From Paenibacillus glycinis (GTDB taxonomy: Bacteria > Bacillota > Bacilli > Paenibacillales > Paenibacillaceae), in NCBI RefSeq assembly GCF_009909185.1, contig NZ_JAAAMV010000026.1:62001-126000 (forward strand): DNA of 64,000 nt, given 5' to 3'. Under the pieces are notes generated by a model. That model made no database searches and was not told the DNA's origin. It saw nothing but the letters and a program-made list of their open reading frames with translations. Positions within the stretch are counted from its first letter, which is position 1, and each line of letters starts with the position of its first letter. Shown here piece by piece: positions 52,876 through 61,526 of this stretch. The position numbers were made by a program, and so were the translations under genes.

Positions 52876-53614
52876 TTTGACGGGCAAAACGGCGCTGGTC
52901 ACGGGCACGTCCGGAGGCATCGGACAAGCGATCGCGATCGGCCTGGCGGAAGCGGGCGCATCCGTCGTTGCCGTATCGGCCTCGAACAGCAACGAGACGG
53001 TCGCCGCCGTGCGCGGCTTCGGCGGCGCCATTGAGGAACTGTCCGCCGACCTGAGCGACGCGGAGGGGCTGGAAGCCGTATTCGAACAGGCGCTCGGGTG
53101 CTTCGGGGGGATCGACATCCTCGTCAACAACGCGGGCACGATTCGCCGCGCGCCGGCCGCGGAGCATTCGCGCCAGGACTGGCAGGACGTCATCGACCTG
53201 AACCTGAATTCGCTGTTCTTCCTCAGCCAGCTGGCGGGCAAGCACATGATCGCGAGAGGCAGCGGCAAAATCATCAGCATCGCCTCCATGCTCAGCTATC
53301 AGGGCGGCGTCAACGTCCCGGGGTATACGGCGAGCAAGCATGCCGTGGCCGGGGTTACCAAAGCGCTCGCCAACGAATGGGCGAGCAAGGGCATTCAAGT
53401 GAACGCGATCGCGCCGGGCTACATCAGCACGCGCAACACGGCGCCGCTCAGGGCGGACGAGAAGCGGAACCAGGCGATCCTGGAGCGCATCCCGGCGGGA
53501 CGATGGGGCAGCCCGGAGGACTTGAAGGGACCGGCGGTCTTTCTCGCGTCCTCCGCGTCGGATTATATGAACGGCCACGTGCTGTGCGTGGACGGCGGCT
53601 GGATGGCGCGCTAA
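52865..53614 (+). CDS. kduD: 2-deoxy-D-gluconate 3-dehydrogenase / DKII reductase
   Basis: 249 aa from ATG 52865 (GGGAGTGG upstream). Short-chain dehydrogenase with TGTSGGIGQAIA, NNAG and the catalytic Y154/K158 in YTASKHA, Ser in SMLSYQGG. The family reduces 2,5-diketo-3-deoxygluconate to 2-keto-3-deoxygluconate with NAD(H). Its place between kduI and the KDPG aldolase confirms the assignment. Confidence 0.93.
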   Translation: MSFDLTGKTALVTGTSGGIGQAIAIGLAEAGASVVAVSASNSNETVAAVRGFGGAIEELSADLSDAEGLEAVFEQALGCFGGIDILVNNAGTIRRAPAAEHSRQDWQDVIDLNLNSLFFLSQLAGKHMIARGSGKIISIASMLSYQGGVNVPGYTASKHAVAGVTKALANEWASKGIQVNAIAPGYISTRNTAPLRADEKRNQAILERIPAGRWGSPEDLKGPAVFLASSASDYMNGHVLCVDGGWMAR

Positions 53615-53743
53615 GCGGGAAGGCAAGGCCGATGCAAAGGCAAGCGAAGGTTCGCTAAGGAACCGAATCATGAATACCGACACGTAACCGTAGACACGCC
53701 TAAACAAACGTAACCGCAAGGAACGCAAAGGTTCCGAGGCGGA

Positions 53744-53763
53744 GCCGGGCATGGACGCCCGGC
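53744..53763 (+). other. Intra-operon hairpin before the aldolase gene
   Basis: Perfect GCCGGGC/GCCCGGC stem with a 6-nt loop and no T-run, in a 164-nt gap. It may set relative mRNA levels of the flanking genes. Confidence 0.5.
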
Positions 53764-53778
53764 GGAGAGGAGCGCATC

Positions 53779-54417
53779 ATGTCTTTGAATCTGCTGCAGG
53801 CTTTATATGAAGAGAAAATCATCGCGATCATCCGCGGCATCTCTGCGGAATCGGGGGACCGGACGGCGCAGGCGCTGGCGGACGGCGGCATCGTCTTCCT
53901 GGAGGTCACCTTGAATACGGACGGCGCGCTCGGCATGATCTCGCGCTTCCGGGAGCAGCATGCCGGCCGCATGCGAATCGGCGCCGGCACCGTGCTCGAT
54001 CTCGGTCAAGCGAAGGAAGCCGTCGCCGCGGGAGCGGAATATATCATCTCGCCCAACCTGGACGAGGAAGTGCTCGCGTACGGGCTGGAGCACGGCGTCG
54101 ACGTATGGCCGGGCACGATGACCCCGACCGAGATCGTGCGGGCGTTCAAGGCAGGCGCAACGGCGGTGAAGGTATTCCCGCTCGGCTCGCTCGGCATCAA
54201 TTACCTCAAGGAAATCCGCGCGCCGCTGAACCATATTCCGATGATCGCCACCGGCGGCGTCAATCTGCAGAACGTCCGCAGCGTGCTGGATGCGGGCGCC
54301 GCGGGCGTCGGACTCGGCGGGAACCTCGTCGACAAGCAGCTGGTCAAGGAAGGCCGTTTCGAGGAGCTGACGAAGCTGGCGCAAGCGTTCGTGGCCGAAG
54401 CGAAAGGGACGAAATGA
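53779..54417 (+). CDS. kdgA: KDPG/KHG aldolase
   Basis: 212 aa. Class I aldolase TIM barrel with the Schiff-base lysine K131 in ATAVKVFPLG, LEVTLNT and IGAGTVLD. It splits 2-keto-3-deoxy-6-phosphogluconate into pyruvate and glyceraldehyde-3-phosphate, the last step of the kdu route. The start follows GGAGAGGAG; the stop overlaps the kinase start (ATGA). Confidence 0.94.
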   Translation: MSLNLLQALYEEKIIAIIRGISAESGDRTAQALADGGIVFLEVTLNTDGALGMISRFREQHAGRMRIGAGTVLDLGQAKEAVAAGAEYIISPNLDEEVLAYGLEHGVDVWPGTMTPTEIVRAFKAGATAVKVFPLGSLGINYLKEIRAPLNHIPMIATGGVNLQNVRSVLDAGAAGVGLGGNLVDKQLVKEGRFEELTKLAQAFVAEAKGTK

Positions 54418-55406
54418 GCGGGCCGGAGTCCATCCGTCCGGCTGACGTCGTAACGCTCGGCGAGAGCATGGTGCTGCTGCAGCCGCTCGCCGACGGACCG
54501 CTCGCCTCCGCGCCCCTGTTCACGCGTTCGATCGCCGGCGCGGAATCCAACCTGGCGATCGGCCTGTCGCGGCTCGGCATGCGGGTCCGCTGGATCAGCC
54601 GCCTCGGCGACGATCCGTTCGGCGACTTGATCCAATCGACGCTGGCGGGAGAAGGCATCGACGTCTCGCTGGCCGAGCGCGACGCGAACGCGCCGACCTC
54701 CGTTTACTTCAAGGAGTTCAAGGGCTACGGCGATCCCAACGTCTACTACTACCGGCGGGGGTCGGCGGTCAGCAAGTGGACGCCGGAGCATGTCCGGCCG
54801 GATTGGTTCGACAGCGCCCGCCATCTTCACGTCACGGGAATCACACCGGCGCTCGGCGCGGGAACGGCGGACGCGATTCGCGCCGCGATGCGTCAAGCGC
54901 GCGAAAGCGGCCTCACGGTTTCGTTCGACCCGAACCTGCGCCGCAAGCTGTGGAGCGAGGACGAGGCGCGGCGCACGCTGCTTTCGCTGATTCCCCTGTG
55001 CGACGTATTCATGCCAGGTATCGAGGAAGCGGAATTTCTCGCCGGCGCGATGGAGGAGGAAGCCTACGGCGCGCATTTTCTGGGCTTGGGCGCGCAGACG
55101 GTGGCGCTCAAGCTGGGCGAGGAAGGGTCCGCCGGATTTACGTCCGGAACGGCCGTCCGCGCTAAAGGGCATGCCGTGAACCGGGTCGTCGATACCGTCG
55201 GCGCGGGCGATGCGTTCGCGGCCGGATTCCTCTCGTCGTGGCTGAACGGAGCGGCGGCGGACGAGGAAACGCGGCTCGGGGACGCGCTCGCGCGGGCCAA
55301 TCTGATGGGCGCCCTTGCCGTCCAGTACAAGGGCGACTGGGAAGGGCTGCCGAAGCTGCGGGAGCTCGAGCGCATGCTTGCAGGCCGCCAATCGGCGACG
55401 CGCTGA
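54414..55406 (+). CDS. kdgK: 2-keto-3-deoxygluconate kinase (PfkB family)
   Basis: 330 aa from ATG 54414, coupled to the aldolase by an ATGA overlap. Ribokinase-like: GESMVLLQP start, GAESNLAIGLSRLG, and DTVGAGDAFAAGF with the catalytic Asp. It phosphorylates KDG to KDPG, the aldolase substrate. Last gene of the operon. Confidence 0.92.
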   Translation: MSGPESIRPADVVTLGESMVLLQPLADGPLASAPLFTRSIAGAESNLAIGLSRLGMRVRWISRLGDDPFGDLIQSTLAGEGIDVSLAERDANAPTSVYFKEFKGYGDPNVYYYRRGSAVSKWTPEHVRPDWFDSARHLHVTGITPALGAGTADAIRAAMRQARESGLTVSFDPNLRRKLWSEDEARRTLLSLIPLCDVFMPGIEEAEFLAGAMEEEAYGAHFLGLGAQTVALKLGEEGSAGFTSGTAVRAKGHAVNRVVDTVGAGDAFAAGFLSSWLNGAAADEETRLGDALARANLMGALAVQYKGDWEGLPKLRELERMLAGRQSATR

Positions 55407-55511
55407 TGCGGCAAATGCGGCAGCGGAAGCAGGACGGCTTCCGGAACGGCAGCGCCGCTTCGGCGAAACGCCTTTGCGCACGGTTAATGAATCCGTAGAG
55501 TAGAATCAAAG

Positions 55512-55552
55512 AGAAATCCGCGTTGCGCGTTGACGCCGGGTTTCTTTTTTTT
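55512..55552 (+). terminator. Terminator of the kdu operon
   Basis: GAAATCCG-CGT pairs with ACG-C-CGGGTTTC (one bulge), followed by eight T. Confidence 0.82.
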
Positions 55553-55849
55553 GCGGCCGCGGCGCTAATTCGTTCCCGCGACTGCCGCGCGCTTCGCCGA
55601 AAACCGGGATTTTCGGGGGAAATGGGCTTTTGGCGGACCTTTGAACGGCGAACGGAGGGCGAACAAACAATCAACTCTATCAAATGCGTAATATGCTATA
55701 TCGTGCGCTTGGACATTATAACCAAACTCTCTACTAGCTTCGCGGCGAAGCGCATGGGGCCAGCGAGCCGGGCGCGGAAACGACGCGGAAGTCGTGGACA
55801 GGCAAGCCGAAGCGCGCACAAGACGACGAACGAAGGAGGTGTCAGCTTA
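55553..55849 (+). other. Upstream region of the surface-protein pair
   Basis: About 300 nt without a gene. An AT-richer stretch (about 55665-55735) is the likely promoter area, but no sigma-A boxes with good spacing are evident, which would be compatible with a sporulation sigma factor. A GAAGGAGGTG ribosome site at 55832-55841 closes the region. Confidence 0.4.
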
Positions 55850-56191
55850 ATGGCGGTAATATCGACCGGACCTATCGATAACAGTCCCGTGAGCAAGCTC
55901 GGCTCCGCGCAGCAGGTCACGATCAAATTGGCGAACCGCGATTTTGCGAATTTCTCTACCATATTGATTCAAGGCTACTATTTAACGAGCATTAGGTCGC
56001 TGTATGTACTGGAGGAGCTCACCATCGGCCCGAATGCGGCAATATCGCGAAATTATGCGACAAACGTTCCGGGTTATGAATTCGTCTTCACGACAAGCGG
56101 TCCGGCACAAGGTAATATCGAGATTTCGGTTTGGGGAAAGAGCGCGGAAGGCGAGATTCTCAGCGTACAGCGCGTCGTTTCCGGCGAATAG
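55850..56191 (+). CDS. Stand-alone paralogue of the collagen-protein N-domain
   Basis: 113 aa; ATG 55850 is fixed by GGAGGTG 8 nt upstream. It begins MAVISTGPIDNSPVSKLGSA and contains QQVTIKLANRD, YVLEELTIGPNAAISRNY and YEFVFTTSGPAQGN. The same pattern fills residues 1-115 of the collagen-like protein encoded 59 nt downstream (ILSTGPIDN, QQVTVRMDNRD, YVVEMVTLAPNAVFTKTY, FEFVFTVSGPAENE), so the two arose by duplication. A beta-sandwich fold is likely. No signal peptide is seen, as is usual for spore-surface proteins deposited from the mother cell. Function unknown. Confidence 0.75.
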   Translation: MAVISTGPIDNSPVSKLGSAQQVTIKLANRDFANFSTILIQGYYLTSIRSLYVLEELTIGPNAAISRNYATNVPGYEFVFTTSGPAQGNIEISVWGKSAEGEILSVQRVVSGE

Positions 56192-56250
56192 CAAGGCATT
56201 CGGGAGCGCATGACGCTTCATCATGAATTGGAAAGGGAGGGGACAACTTA

Positions 56251-57606
56251 ATGGCGATCTTATCAACGGGGCCGATCGATAATCCGCTGGTCAACGGAAA
56301 CAGAGCGACCCAGCAGGTGACGGTCAGAATGGATAACCGGGACGCGCTGGACTCGTCCACCGTGTTGATCAACGGTTATTTTCTGAACGGCACAAGAACG
56401 TTGTACGTGGTTGAAATGGTAACGTTGGCGCCGAATGCGGTGTTTACGAAAACCTATTACGCGGGTTTGGACGGGTTCGAGTTCGTATTTACGGTCAGCG
56501 GTCCGGCAGAGAACGAGACGCAAATCTCGTTTTGGGGCAAGGACGGGATCGGGCAATTGGTACCCGCCCATCGGTTAGTGGCTAGCGAGCTCGCGGGAGC
56601 GGGAACCGGAGTCGGCACGCAAGGACCGGTCGGACCGCAGGGCCTTAGCGGCGCGCAAGGTCCGCAAGGACCGCAGGGAACGGGCGCGCAAGGCGCGGCG
56701 GGCGTTCAAGGACCGCAGGGCGTTCAAGGGCCGCAAGGCGAAGGCACGCAAGGCGCGCAAGGTCCTCAGGGCAACCAAGGCCCGACCGGAGCGGCAGGCA
56801 CGCAGGGCGATCAAGGACCGCAAGGTACTGGCGCTCAAGGCGATCAAGGACCGCAGGGCGTTCAAGGCCCGCAAGGCGAAGGCCCGCAAGGCCCGCAAGG
56901 GGACCAAGGGGAGACCGGAGCAGCGGGCACGCAGGGCGTTCAAGGACCGCAGGGCGAAGGTCCGCAAGGTCCGCAAGGCGACCAAGGGGAGACCGGAGCA
57001 GCGGGCACGCAAGGCGATCAAGGACCGCAAGGCGCAGCAGGCCCGCAAGGCGACCAAGGTGACCAAGGCGTCCAAGGGGCAACCGGAGCGGCAGGCACGC
57101 AGGGCGTTCAAGGTCCGCAGGGCGCAGCAGGTCCGCAAGGCGACCAAGGTGACCAAGGAGCGGCAGGCGCGCAAGGCGTTCAAGGACCGCAAGGCGCAGC
57201 AGGCCCGCAAGGCGACCAAGGTGACCAAGGCACAACCGGAGCGGCGGGCACGCAGGGTGTTCAAGGACCGCAAGGCGCAGCAGGCCCGCAAGGCGACCAA
57301 GGCGACCAAGGGGCAACCGGAGCCGCAGGCACGCAAGGCGTTCAAGGACCTCAAGGCGCAGCAGGCCCGCAAGGCGACCAAGGCGACCAAGGGGCAACCG
57401 GAGCGGCAGGCGCGCAGGGCGTTCAAGGACCTCAGGGCAGCCAAGGGGCGACCGGAGCAACAGGCGCGCAAGGCGACCAAGGGGAAACCGGAGCAGATGG
57501 AGCGCAAGGACCGCAGGGCGACCAGGGTCCGCAGGGCGTTCAAGGCGATACCGGAGCGGCAGGCCCGCAAGGCCCGCAAGGCGACCAAGGACCGGCAGCG
57601 CCGTAA
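56251..57606 (+). CDS. Collagen-like surface protein (N-domain plus Gly-X-Y stalk)
   Basis: 451 aa, ATG with GGGAGGGG upstream. Residues 1-115 repeat the fold of the preceding small protein. From residue 122 to the end there are about 110 unbroken Gly-X-Y triplets dominated by GPQ, GDQ, GAQ, GVQ, GAA and GAT, enough for a long collagen triple helix rich in Gln and Thr rather than Pro at Y. Thr residues in GTQ, GTT and GAT triplets could carry O-glycans, as in BclA of Bacillus exosporium. There is no signal peptide, anchor or C-terminal trimer domain, so trimerisation may rest with the N-domain. Glycan-synthesis genes follow. Confidence 0.85.
   Translation: MAILSTGPIDNPLVNGNRATQQVTVRMDNRDALDSSTVLINGYFLNGTRTLYVVEMVTLAPNAVFTKTYYAGLDGFEFVFTVSGPAENETQISFWGKDGIGQLVPAHRLVASELAGAGTGVGTQGPVGPQGLSGAQGPQGPQGTGAQGAAGVQGPQGVQGPQGEGTQGAQGPQGNQGPTGAAGTQGDQGPQGTGAQGDQGPQGVQGPQGEGPQGPQGDQGETGAAGTQGVQGPQGEGPQGPQGDQGETGAAGTQGDQGPQGAAGPQGDQGDQGVQGATGAAGTQGVQGPQGAAGPQGDQGDQGAAGAQGVQGPQGAAGPQGDQGDQGTTGAAGTQGVQGPQGAAGPQGDQGDQGATGAAGTQGVQGPQGAAGPQGDQGDQGATGAAGAQGVQGPQGSQGATGATGAQGDQGETGADGAQGPQGDQGPQGVQGDTGAAGPQGPQGDQGPAAP
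57103..57417 (+). repeat. Tandem repeat in the collagen stalk (72 + 3 x 81 bp)
   Basis: Units start at 57103, 57175, 57256 and 57337; a truncated fifth begins at 57418. Each encodes GVQGPQGAAGPQGDQGDQG plus a short variable tail (GATGAAGTQ in most; the 72-bp unit has GAAGAQ). Such in-frame arrays change copy number easily. Confidence 0.85.
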
Positions 57607-57680
57607 CGGTCCGATCAAGCGTCGGCAGGGCAGGTTGCCGGCGCTTGAATCGGCTGCATGATCGGCAATCATTCGAAGAT

Positions 57681-57719
57681 GACTCAAAGGTTGTTTCTAA
57701 CTTTTGAGTCGTTTTTTTT
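57681..57719 (+). terminator. Terminator after collagen-like gene
   Basis: GACTCAAAGGTT pairs with AACTTTTGAGTC, then GTTTTTTTT. Confidence 0.92.
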
Positions 57720-57747
57720 ACGATCGGGCGCGTCCGCGGCCGGGTTA

Positions 57748-59280
57748 TTACGGCAGGATGACGATTTTCTCTTTGCAGGACGCGATCAATTTGGCGTATT
57801 GAATGCACGCTTCCATGCCATCGGACGGCTCCATGGGCCACCAACGGATCGCTCCCATGGGAGCGCGCGCGGCATGGGCTTCGACTTCCGCCGGAATACG
57901 GCCGACGACCACGACCTCGAGCCCGTCGAAGCCGTTCTCCTCGCCTTTTCGCAGCGTCTTCGACAACTCGGCATGTGCTTCTTCGGCACCGGAATAAGGA
58001 ATCGGAAACAACAGCGAGACGCCGGTCGGGTCTTCGTCGAGGATGTGGGCGGTTTTCCGGGCAGGGTCGTTCCCGGGCCGTTCCCAGATGCGGCTGTAGG
58101 CCAGCGTGACGGGCAGATCGAGCTCTTGCAGCCGCGTTTGTATCCGCGATTGGTAGGAACGGTTGAGCTCCTTGACGAGCACCTGAATCTGCTTGTTGCG
58201 GAGGAACGTCGTATTGTTTCCGTGTTCGTTGCGGTATTGGATGTAGAGCAGATCGGGGATCGCCGCGAACCGGGTGCACAGAAACGTCCGAACCAGCATG
58301 TCGTAATCGTCCGACACCAGCAGCTCGTCGCGATGGCCGCCGATCAGATGATAACAATCCCTCGTCCAGGCGCGCGGATGATTCGGAAGGCCGACCAAAT
58401 GGCGGATGGTGCTCGCGTTCACCGTGGTATGCCGCTGCGCGTTCTGCCAGCGGTTCATCTCGGGCAGCCAGACGCGGTAGTGGACGCTGTAGCCGAAGCC
58501 GCAGTCCCAGCCGTACCAGTGCGCATGGCGACTATCGGCGTACACCTCCGCGCAGTCCCCGTAGACGAACCCGCATTCCGGATGGCTGCGGAACGCCTGA
58601 ACGATCTTCTCCAGGCAGTCCGGCGCGAGCTCGTCGTCATGATCGACTTCCACGAGGATTTCCCCGGTGCATAAACCGGCCGCATAGCGCTTGATCGCCC
58701 CGATATAGCCGTTCCGGGCATCCTGGCGGTATCTCCGCACGCGGCGGTCCTCCAAGGGGAGCAGATCCTGCCTATAGGTCTCGTCGTCGTCGCCGGAGTC
58801 GTCGACGATGACCCACTCCCAGTTGGCGTACGTTTGCTTCAATAAAGAGCGATAAGGACGAAGGATTTTGTCCCGCGACCGATAGCTGGCCGTAAAGACG
58901 GATACGAGCGGCGAATCGGAGGCGAAGCGAACCGGCGGAATCGTCCGGTTAACCGGCAGGGGATCGGTCGCTTTGAGCCAGCAATAAAATACGTTCTCGG
59001 GCTGAACGTCGTCCGGCGATTGAAAATGGAGCCAGCGTTTCTTCTCGTGGAGGGGCAGCGCGACCAGCGCCGCGAACCGTTCCCAAGCATCCCCGAGCGA
59101 CACGTACACCCGCGGCGCGGGCAGCCGTCCGTCGGTCGGCTGCGCATCGTCGGCTTCGTGCAAGGCGACCGTCAGGTGGCCGTCTTCCAATCGTTTGATC
59201 AACGCCTGCAGCCGGTCCCGCGGAATTCCGTCCGCGACAAAAAGATAGGTGGTCAGCAGCGGAGTGGCATTCAACGACAT
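57748..59280 (-). CDS. Family 2 glycosyltransferase with N-terminal extension
   Basis: 510 aa from ATG 59280 (AAAGGAG 7 nt upstream; an ATG two codons earlier touches the site). Residues about 1-120 are an extension I do not recognise. A GT-A domain follows (about 128-360): PLVSVFTASYRSRDKIL, EWVIVDDSGDDDET, and the metal-binding acidic motif in VEVDHDDELAPDC. The C-terminal 130 residues may be a second helper domain. It transfers a sugar from a nucleotide donor to an unknown acceptor. It is transcribed toward the collagen gene and lies in a glycan cluster. Confidence 0.85.
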   Translation of the reverse strand: MSLNATPLLTTYLFVADGIPRDRLQALIKRLEDGHLTVALHEADDAQPTDGRLPAPRVYVSLGDAWERFAALVALPLHEKKRWLHFQSPDDVQPENVFYCWLKATDPLPVNRTIPPVRFASDSPLVSVFTASYRSRDKILRPYRSLLKQTYANWEWVIVDDSGDDDETYRQDLLPLEDRRVRRYRQDARNGYIGAIKRYAAGLCTGEILVEVDHDDELAPDCLEKIVQAFRSHPECGFVYGDCAEVYADSRHAHWYGWDCGFGYSVHYRVWLPEMNRWQNAQRHTTVNASTIRHLVGLPNHPRAWTRDCYHLIGGHRDELLVSDDYDMLVRTFLCTRFAAIPDLLYIQYRNEHGNNTTFLRNKQIQVLVKELNRSYQSRIQTRLQELDLPVTLAYSRIWERPGNDPARKTAHILDEDPTGVSLLFPIPYSGAEEAHAELSKTLRKGEENGFDGLEVVVVGRIPAEVEAHAARAPMGAIRWWPMEPSDGMEACIQYAKLIASCKEKIVILP

Positions 59281-59477
59281 GATCATTCTCCTTTACGAGT
59301 TCCGAGCATCGCATTCGCGCCGCTATGTATGTATGCGCGGCGACGGAGAAAGATGACAACGTCCCGGCATCCGGCGGAACCGAACGTTCTCGGCGCGCGC
59401 GGCATATAAAATGATCAAGCAAACGCATGGATTCGGGCACGGGAAGCGGACAATCGACAGGAAAGGTGGGCAATCGC

Positions 59478-60341
59478 ATGGAATATCCGTTGGTCAGCGT
59501 CGTCATTCCCGCCTATAACCGGCCGCGCACGCTGCGCATCGCCTTGGACAGCGTGCTCGAGCAGACGTATCCGAACGTCGAGATCGTCGTATGCGACGAC
59601 AGCACGGATAACGGGGTGCAGGACTTGATGGCAGCTTACGCCGGCGGCCGCTTCCGCATCCGCTATTACCGCAACGAGAAAAACCTCTTTCTGGAAAATT
59701 GGCACAAATGCTTCGACTTGGCGTCGGGGGAATACATCAATTATTTGATGGACGACGATGCGTTTCATCGCGAGAAACTGGAAAAGATGGTTTATTTCTA
59801 CCGGGCATTCGACGACATCAAGCTTGTCACCTCGTACCGGCAGACGATCGACGAGACCGGGACGACGATTCCGCCGCTTCAAGCGACGGTCCGGCTGTAC
59901 GGGGAGACGAGGATCATGGACGGCAAGCTGATGGCTAACGCGGCGCTGGAACGGTGCTTGAACGTGATCGGCGAACCGACGACCGTCCTGTTCAAGAAGG
60001 CGGACCTGCCCGAACGATTCGGCGTCTATCAAGGAAAGCAATACTCGCTGCTTAACGATCTCGCGGCTTGGTTGAATTTGCTGTCCCGGGGAAGAGCGGT
60101 CTACGTGCCCGAAGCGCTGAGCTATTTTCGCCTGCATCCGAATCAAAACAACCAGAAGCTCGGTTATACGGCGTTCTCCGAATGGCTCGAGCTCATGATC
60201 GCTTCGAGATCGCAGGGCTTTCTGGCCGATGACGAGCAGTACAAGACCGCTCTTCGGGCCTACAGGAGCCGCATTCTGGGCCACGCCGCCTTCGCCGCGG
60301 ATATCGCGCGGATCGAGACGATCCTGCATGACCTGGGCTGA
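59478..60341 (+). CDS. Family 2 glycosyltransferase
   Basis: 287 aa from ATG 59478, chosen for AAAGGTGGG 8 nt upstream. Single GT-A domain: VSVVIPAYNRPRTLRIALDSVL, VEIVVCDDSTDN, and the DXD-type INYLMDDDAFHREKLEK. No membrane helices. First gene of a plus-strand unit with the aminotransferase and acyltransferase (45-nt gap). Confidence 0.9.
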   Translation: MEYPLVSVVIPAYNRPRTLRIALDSVLEQTYPNVEIVVCDDSTDNGVQDLMAAYAGGRFRIRYYRNEKNLFLENWHKCFDLASGEYINYLMDDDAFHREKLEKMVYFYRAFDDIKLVTSYRQTIDETGTTIPPLQATVRLYGETRIMDGKLMANAALERCLNVIGEPTTVLFKKADLPERFGVYQGKQYSLLNDLAAWLNLLSRGRAVYVPEALSYFRLHPNQNNQKLGYTAFSEWLELMIASRSQGFLADDEQYKTALRAYRSRILGHAAFAADIARIETILHDLG

Positions 60342-60386
60342 CTCTCCGGCATCGGGATCCTACATCTTGGGAAAGGAGGCGGGAGC

Positions 60387-61526
60387 ATGTTCGACATCCC
60401 CTTTCTGCGCCCGCGTCTAGTGGAGAAAGAACGGTTTCTGGCCTATTACGAGGAAATCGAGGCGACCCGGATCTATTCCAATTACGGTCCGCTGAACGGC
60501 CGATTCGAGGAGCGCGTCGTCGCGGAGGTGTTCGACGGGACCGGTTCGGCCGTGACGGTCCACAACGCCACGGTCGGGCTGATGCTGGCGATCTCCCAGA
60601 GCAAGCGGCCGCAGGGCCGGTACGCGGTAATGCCCAGCTTTACGTTCGCGGCCACGCCGCTGGCCGCCGAGTGGTGCGGGCTCGAGCCTTATTTTCTCGA
60701 CATCGAGCCGGGCAATTGGCAGCTGAGCCGAGCGCAATTGGAGCAAACCGTCGAGCGTCTGGGGGACGAGATCGCGGTGGTCGTGCCTTATGCAGCGTTC
60801 GGCTCGGCGATTGAAATGGCGGATTACGACGCGCTGCAGCGGCGCGGCATCCCCGTCGTCGTCGACGCCGCGTCCAGCTTCGGTTCGACGACGGCGGAGA
60901 ACGACGCGCATTTCGGCAAAGGTTTCGGGGGCGCGGTCGTGTTCAGCTTTCACGCGACGAAGTCCTTCGGCGTCGGCGAGGGCGGCTTGGTGTACAGCGC
61001 GGACCGGGAGCTCATCCGTCGGATTCGCCAAGCCGGCAATTTCGGCTTCGCCGGCGGACGGGCGTCCGTCAGCCAGGGACTGAACAGCAAGATGTCCGAA
61101 TACACGGCCGCGATCGCCTTGGCCGCGCTCGATCAATTCGAGACCGCGAAAGAGACGCGAAGGACGATCCACGCCTGGTACCGGCACGCGCTGCGCCAAG
61201 CTGGCTTGGCGGAGCAAGGGTGGGCCGAGCAGGAGACCCGCGGGCTCATCGTGCCGCAATTCATTCCGATCCGCTGTCCGGACGCGCTCGGCAATCAAGC
61301 GGTCGTGCAGCTGCTCGCCGACCGTTCCATCGAAGCGAGAACGTATTTCTCGCCCGCCTGCCATCAACAGCCGCAGTTTCGCAGCCATCCCCGCGCGCCG
61401 CTGGGCGCAACCGAACAGCTCGCCGCTCGCATCGTGAGCCTGCCCTTGTGGGAGGGGATGGACGAGCGCATCGTGCATCGCATCGTGCAGGCGCTGGCGA
61501 GCCTCGGCGGCGAGGCGAACCCATGA
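60387..61526 (+). CDS. DegT/DnrJ/EryC1/StrS sugar aminotransferase
   Basis: 379 aa. PLP-dependent fold-type I enzyme of the nucleotide-sugar aminotransferase family; the PLP lysine is K192 in FHATKSFGVGEGG. It starts FDIPFLRPRLVEKER and contains SNYGPLNGRFEERV and MPSFTFAATPLA as expected. It makes an amino sugar from a keto-sugar nucleotide. Its stop overlaps the acyltransferase start (ATGA), so amino group and acyl group are probably added to the same sugar, as in the synthesis of anthrose- or viosamine-type sugars. Confidence 0.9.
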   Translation: MFDIPFLRPRLVEKERFLAYYEEIEATRIYSNYGPLNGRFEERVVAEVFDGTGSAVTVHNATVGLMLAISQSKRPQGRYAVMPSFTFAATPLAAEWCGLEPYFLDIEPGNWQLSRAQLEQTVERLGDEIAVVVPYAAFGSAIEMADYDALQRRGIPVVVDAASSFGSTTAENDAHFGKGFGGAVVFSFHATKSFGVGEGGLVYSADRELIRRIRQAGNFGFAGGRASVSQGLNSKMSEYTAAIALAALDQFETAKETRRTIHAWYRHALRQAGLAEQGWAEQETRGLIVPQFIPIRCPDALGNQAVVQLLADRSIEARTYFSPACHQQPQFRSHPRAPLGATEQLAARIVSLPLWEGMDERIVHRIVQALASLGGEANP

